Assembly: GCA_041627895.1 (NCBI GenBank) | Contig: JBFKQC010000001.1 | Span: forward strand, 78,740-142,739 | Reading direction: 5' to 3' | DNA: 64,000 nucleotides | Source of the DNA: JBFKQC01 sp041627895 | GTDB taxonomy: Bacteria; Pseudomonadota; Alphaproteobacteria; Rhodobacterales; Rhodobacteraceae | In this document: positions 60,540 to 64,000 of the stretch, in pieces | Position numbering within the stretch: the first letter of the stretch is position 1 | How the letters are laid out: each line of letters starts with the position of its first letter | Position numbers and translations under genes: made by a program | Notes under the pieces: generated by a model | The model's database searches: none | The model's input: the letters and a program-made list of their open reading frames with translations, nothing else | What the model was told of the DNA's origin: nothing

Positions 60540-60935
60540 ATGGAACTGATCGCCGATATTCTACTGATCGCTGGCGCGTCCGGCGCCGCATTCTACTGTA
60601 TCGTCCTGTCGCGGCGGCTCAGCCGGTTCAACGACCTGGAAAAGGGCGTCGGCGGCGCGATCGCGGCGCTGTCGTCGCAGGTCGACGACATGACCCGTAC
60701 GCTGGAGCGCGCGCAGGGCACGGCGAACGGGTCGACGGCCTCGCTCGAGGCGCTGACCGGACGTGCCGAGGATGTGGCGCGCAGGCTCGAATTGCTGTTC
60801 GCGTCGATGCACGACCTGCCGGCGAAGGAAGAGTCCGCCGCGCCGGCCGCCCCGCCACCCGCCCGGCCGCCGCAGGACGAGGCGGCGTCGATCTTCCGCT
60901 CGGCGCGGCGCGCTGGGCCGAGGGCCGTGGCATGA
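60540..60935 (+). CDS. small membrane-anchored coiled-coil protein of the motility operon
   Basis: A 131-residue protein: membrane segment LIADILLIAGASGAAFYCIVL (~3-23), a coiled coil LEKGVGGAIAALSSQVDDMTRTLERA, and a Pro/Ala-rich tail. Similar proteins precede motE in alphaproteobacterial flagellar clusters and carry a DUF label. It may help stator assembly; that is inferred from position. It overlaps motE by 4 bp. Confidence 0.8.
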   Translation: MELIADILLIAGASGAAFYCIVLSRRLSRFNDLEKGVGGAIAALSSQVDDMTRTLERAQGTANGSTASLEALTGRAEDVARRLELLFASMHDLPAKEESAAPAAPPPARPPQDEAASIFRSARRAGPRAVA

Positions 60936-61528
60936 GCGCGGACAAGGCAGGGAGGTCCCGCCGCGCCGGCCGCGGCGCGCTGTGGCTGGTCGCGGGGCTG
61001 CTGCTGGCCTCGGGCGTCGTGCGGCTGGCCACCGGAACCGGCCCCGCGCTGGCGCGCGAGATCCAAGGCCTGACCGACCTCGGCGCGGGCGATCCTGCCG
61101 CGCAGTCATGCGACGCGCCGGCCGACGTGGCTCGGGTGCTCGAGGCGCTCGCCGAACAGCGCGCGGCGCTGGATGACCGCGAGGCCAGGCTGGCTGACCG
61201 ATTCGCGGCGCTGAGCCTGGCCGAAGAGGAGATTCGCCGGAACCTTGCCGCGCTCGAGGCCGCCGAGGCCGAATTGTCACGCACCCTGTCGCTGGCCGAA
61301 ACCGCGGCCGAGGGCGATCTCGAACGGCTGACGGCGGTCTACGAGAACATGAAGCCCAAGGAGGCCGCCGCGCTTTTCGAGACGATGGACCCCGAGTTCG
61401 CCGCCGGGTTTCTCGGCCGCATGCGCGCCGACGCCGCCGCCGCGATCATGGCGGGTCTAAGCGCGCAGTCGGCCTACACGATCAGCGTCGTGCTCGCCGG
61501 CCGGAATGCCAATGTGCCGAAAGAGTGA
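60932..61528 (+). CDS. motE: MotE-like chaperone (MgtE-N domain) of the flagellar motor
   Basis: A 198-residue protein with a membrane anchor (ALWLVAGLLLASGVVRLA), a central coiled coil (~70-130) and a C-terminal MgtE intracellular-N-like domain: LTAVYENMKPKEAAALFETM and AAAIMAGLSAQSAYTISVVLAG. MotE in rhizobia is a periplasmic chaperone for MotC; here it lies in one unit with fliL and motA. Confidence 0.87.
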   Translation: MSADKAGRSRRAGRGALWLVAGLLLASGVVRLATGTGPALAREIQGLTDLGAGDPAAQSCDAPADVARVLEALAEQRAALDDREARLADRFAALSLAEEEIRRNLAALEAAEAELSRTLSLAETAAEGDLERLTAVYENMKPKEAAALFETMDPEFAAGFLGRMRADAAAAIMAGLSAQSAYTISVVLAGRNANVPKE

Positions 61529-61603
61529 CGCCGAAAACCGGCGGTTAACGCTCTTCTGCAAGACTCGCGCGCAGGCGGCATGTGCCGTGGAGGGATACCG
61601 GAC

Positions 61604-62473
61604 ATGATCGGAATCGTCGGCATCGCACTGATCTTCGTGATGGTCTTCGGGGGCTATCTCGCCGCCGGGGGCAAGTTGGGGATCATCCTCAAGTCGCTGC
61701 CCTACGAGCTGACGATGATCGGCGGCGCCGCCACCGGCGCCTTCGTGATCTCGAACGACATGGCGGCGATCAAGCACACGGTCAGGGATGTCGGCAAGGT
61801 CTTCAAGGGGCCGAAATGGAAGCACGGCGACTACCGTGACCTGCTGTGTCTGTTGTTCGAGCTGATCCGGCTCGCACGCTCGAACGCCGTGGCCCTCGAA
61901 GAACATATCGAGGACGCGGACAATTCGTCGATCTTCCAGCGCTACCCGAAGATCCTGGCCGACAGGGAAGCGGTCGAACTGATCTGCGACACGCTGCGCT
62001 CTGCCTCGATGAACTACGACGACCCGCACCAGGTCGAGGAGGTACTGGAAAAACGGATGGAGGCGACGCTGCACCACGCGATGCATTCCAGCCACGCGCT
62101 GCAGACCGTCGCCGACGCGCTGCCGGCGCTGGGAATCGTCGCGGCGGTGCTGGGCGTGATCAAGACCATGGGCTCGATCGACCAGCCGCCGGAGATTCTC
62201 GGCAAGCTGATCGGCGGGGCCCTGGTCGGCACGTTTCTCGGCGTGTTCCTGGCCTACGGCCTGGTCGGCCCCTTCGCCACCAAGGTGAAGGCGGTGGTCG
62301 AGGAGGACGCGCATTTCTACCAGCTGATCCGCGAGGTCCTGGTGGCGAACCTCTACAACCATGCGACCAACATCTGCATCGAGGTCGGCCGGCAGAACAC
62401 GCCGGGCCATTGCCGCCCGAGCTATTCCGAGCTCGAGGAGGCGCTGAAGGAAGTCAAGCAGGCGGCCGCATGA
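61604..62473 (+). CDS. motA: flagellar motor stator protein MotA
   Basis: A 289-residue stator subunit with four membrane segments. It starts MIGIVGIALIFVMVFGGYLAAGG, has the cytoplasmic loop YRDLLCLLFELIRLARSN (rotor contact) and the pore pair ALPALGIVAAVLGVIKTMG and GALVGTFLGVFLAYGLVGPF. A strong GGAGGG precedes the ATG; a TTAAC half-site lies at 61545-61549. The stop overlaps the next gene (ATGA). Confidence 0.94.
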   Translation: MIGIVGIALIFVMVFGGYLAAGGKLGIILKSLPYELTMIGGAATGAFVISNDMAAIKHTVRDVGKVFKGPKWKHGDYRDLLCLLFELIRLARSNAVALEEHIEDADNSSIFQRYPKILADREAVELICDTLRSASMNYDDPHQVEEVLEKRMEATLHHAMHSSHALQTVADALPALGIVAAVLGVIKTMGSIDQPPEILGKLIGGALVGTFLGVFLAYGLVGPFATKVKAVVEEDAHFYQLIREVLVANLYNHATNICIEVGRQNTPGHCRPSYSELEEALKEVKQAAA

Positions 62474-64000
62474 GGCGGGTCCTCTGCACCCTCGCGATGT
62501 GCCTTCTCTGCCTGCCCGCCGCGGCGCAGACGGTTGCGGTGCAATCCGGCGAACACGCCGATTTCTCGCGGGTCGTCCTGCTGTTTCGCGACGTGCCCGA
62601 CTGGGCCTTCGGCCGGGTCCGCGGCGGTTACGAGCTGCGCCCCGCGTCCGGCGGTGCACGATATGACCTCGGCAGGGTATTCGACTTCATCCCGCGGGAC
62701 CGGATCGAGGCGGTCGAGGCGCGCACGGATGGCCGGCTGTTCTTTCGCGTCGGTTGCGATTGCCACGCCGATGCCTTCGAAATCCGGACCGGGCTGGTGA
62801 TCGACATCAAGGACGGCGGGGCGCCCCGCCGCGCCCGGTTCGAGGCGGACCTGCCGCCCATGGAAGACGACGCGCAGGGGGCCGGCCCGCCACCGGACAA
62901 GCCGCCGGGCGACCCGGCGCCGGACCGCGCGGCGGTGCTGGACCTGCCCCTGGTCCGCGACCTCGCCGACCTATATCCCGCCGCCCGGACACCGCATGCC
63001 TGGCGCGAGCAGCTTGCCGTGCCCGCACCCGTCCCGCGCGGCGCGCCGTCCGGCGACACCGCACCGGCGCGCGCCGGGGATGCGGTGGACGACCGGGTCG
63101 CCGAAATCCAGCAGGCGCTGATCGCGCAAATCGCGCGCGCGGCATCGCAGGGGATGGTCGAGGCCGACCTGCGTGCGACCGAAGCCCGCGTCGACGCGGC
63201 GCATCCGGACGTGAAGGACCCCGAGGGGGAAACGATCCGGCCGGACCCTTTGCCCGCCCCGCAGGCCGCGGACACCACGAATGTCCGGTTTCAGACCGCG
63301 ATCGACCGGGCCAGGGAGGCGCTCGACGACAGTGCGGCGATAACCCTGGACGGCATTCGCTGCCTTCCCGTCCGCGAGGTCGACATCGCGTCATGGGGAA
63401 ACCCGCCGGAACCCGGCGCGCCGTTGCCGCTGGATCGCGCCGGCATCGTCGGCGAACGCGGAGAGCCGGATCCGCAGGGCATCACACGCCTTGCAAGGGG
63501 CTATCTCTACCTCACGTTCGGGGCCGAGGCCCGCGCCGTGATCGCCGGCTCCGGCGCCGAAGTCCCGGGTGCGGCGACGCTGCTGGCCATGGCCGATATC
63601 ATGGATGCCGGGTCCAGCGCCTCGCCCGCGCTGCCGGCCGACCATGCCGCCTGCGAATCGGGCGTGGCGCTCTGGGCGCTGCTCGCGGCCGATCCGCCGC
63701 CCGGCCGCGAACGGGTGGCGACCGGGGCAGTCCTTTCGGCATTCGGCGGGTTTCCGGTGCATCTGCGCCGATACCTCGGCCCGATGCTGGCCGCGCGGTT
63801 TTTGCAGATCGGCGACCCGGACGCGGCGGCCACGATCCAGGCGGCGATCGCGCGCGCACCCGGCGCGCACGGCGATTCGGTCGCCATGATGCAGGCCGAG
63901 ATCGCCGCCGAGACCGGCCAGAGCGCCGAGGCGGCCGCGACCCTGGACCGGCTCGTCGAAGAAGAAGGCCCGCTGGCCCCCGAGGCGCTGGTGCGCTCGA
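62470..64000 (+). CDS. long exported protein of the flagellar cluster (3' truncated by window edge)
   Basis: Open from the ATG at 62470 to the end of the window, 510 codons without a stop. It has a signal peptide (MRRVLCTLAMCLLCLPAAAQ). Residues ~20-110 form a beta-rich domain ending VGCDCHADAFEIRTGLVID with a CxCH motif; ~115-230 are Pro/Ala-rich linker; the rest is helical, with TPR-like helices near the end (AEIAAETGQSAEAAATLDRL). Similar uncharacterised proteins follow motA in roseobacter flagellar clusters. Function unknown; probably periplasmic and motility-linked. Confidence 0.82.
   Translation, partial: MRRVLCTLAMCLLCLPAAAQTVAVQSGEHADFSRVVLLFRDVPDWAFGRVRGGYELRPASGGARYDLGRVFDFIPRDRIEAVEARTDGRLFFRVGCDCHADAFEIRTGLVIDIKDGGAPRRARFEADLPPMEDDAQGAGPPPDKPPGDPAPDRAAVLDLPLVRDLADLYPAARTPHAWREQLAVPAPVPRGAPSGDTAPARAGDAVDDRVAEIQQALIAQIARAASQGMVEADLRATEARVDAAHPDVKDPEGETIRPDPLPAPQAADTTNVRFQTAIDRAREALDDSAAITLDGIRCLPVREVDIASWGNPPEPGAPLPLDRAGIVGERGEPDPQGITRLARGYLYLTFGAEARAVIAGSGAEVPGAATLLAMADIMDAGSSASPALPADHAACESGVALWALLAADPPPGRERVATGAVLSAFGGFPVHLRRYLGPMLAARFLQIGDPDAAATIQAAIARAPGAHGDSVAMMQAEIAAETGQSAEAAATLDRLVEEEGPLAPEALVRS

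Overview
The window comes from a GC-rich alphaproteobacterium, most likely of the Rhodobacteraceae (roseobacter/Rhodobacter group). The clues are dense stop/start-overlapping operons, a DUF2794 protein, a GAAC-N7-GAAC (GTTC-N7-GTTC) LexA box, TTAA-N7-TTAA-like CtrA boxes in flagellar promoters, an Mla lipid-transport pair, an MbfA-type iron exporter and the gene order of the flagellar cluster. There are no rRNA or tRNA genes, CRISPR arrays or intact insertion sequences. Most of the window is ordinary chromosome.

Layout. 0-9.5 kb: end of a LysR regulator, an OmpA-like protein, an AhpD-like peroxidase, a GNAT, a CinA-like domain, SfsA, methionine aminopeptidase, a ComEC-like metallo-beta-lactamase protein, a HAD phosphatase, RsmD and a ferredoxin reductase. 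9.5-18.3 kb: two tandem peroxiredoxins, pterin dehydratase, GDPD and RidA, a type I secretion permease/adaptor pair, and MlaA plus a Tat-exported MlaC-like protein. 18.4-31.7 kb: small-molecule enzymes, S-formylglutathione hydrolase and (5.4 kb away) its partner formaldehyde dehydrogenase, MbfA divergent from a TetR regulator, a repeat-rich gene-poor patch at 26-27 kb, an orphan SecD-head-like protein, and a LexA-boxed orphan imuB. 31.8-36.5 kb: a GtrA-fused glycosyltransferase, a tandem pair of candidate structured RNAs, DUF2794, NlpC/P60 and M17 peptidase. 36.6-41.5 kb: carbonic anhydrase, SbtA and an SbtB-like PII protein (inorganic carbon uptake), a fragment of an SRPBCC gene, then a four-gene phospholipid operon (acyltransferase, CDP-diglyceride synthase, membrane protein, CDP-alcohol phosphatidyltransferase). 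41.6-50 kb: asd, a large P460/multiheme cytochrome, an antiporter, a VOC dioxygenase and a GMC oxidoreductase.

50.1-64 kb is a flagellar cluster: motB, flgE, flgK, flgL and flgI on the plus strand; fliF, fliH-like, fliN and fliP on the minus strand; fliL, a small membrane protein, motE, motA and a long exported protein running off the end. CtrA-like boxes lie ahead of flgE and between fliF and fliL, which suggests CtrA control. Between flgI and fliP are two decayed tandem copies of the fliP 3' end.

The strongest candidates for something undescribed are the 237-bp tandem unit at 33.0-33.4 kb (start codon, 12-13 bp hairpin with an identical 13-nt loop core, terminator; twice), the P460/hexaheme fusion, the fliP-tail repeats and the orphan SecD-head protein. 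All functional statements are read from sequence and remembered family knowledge; no database search was possible.
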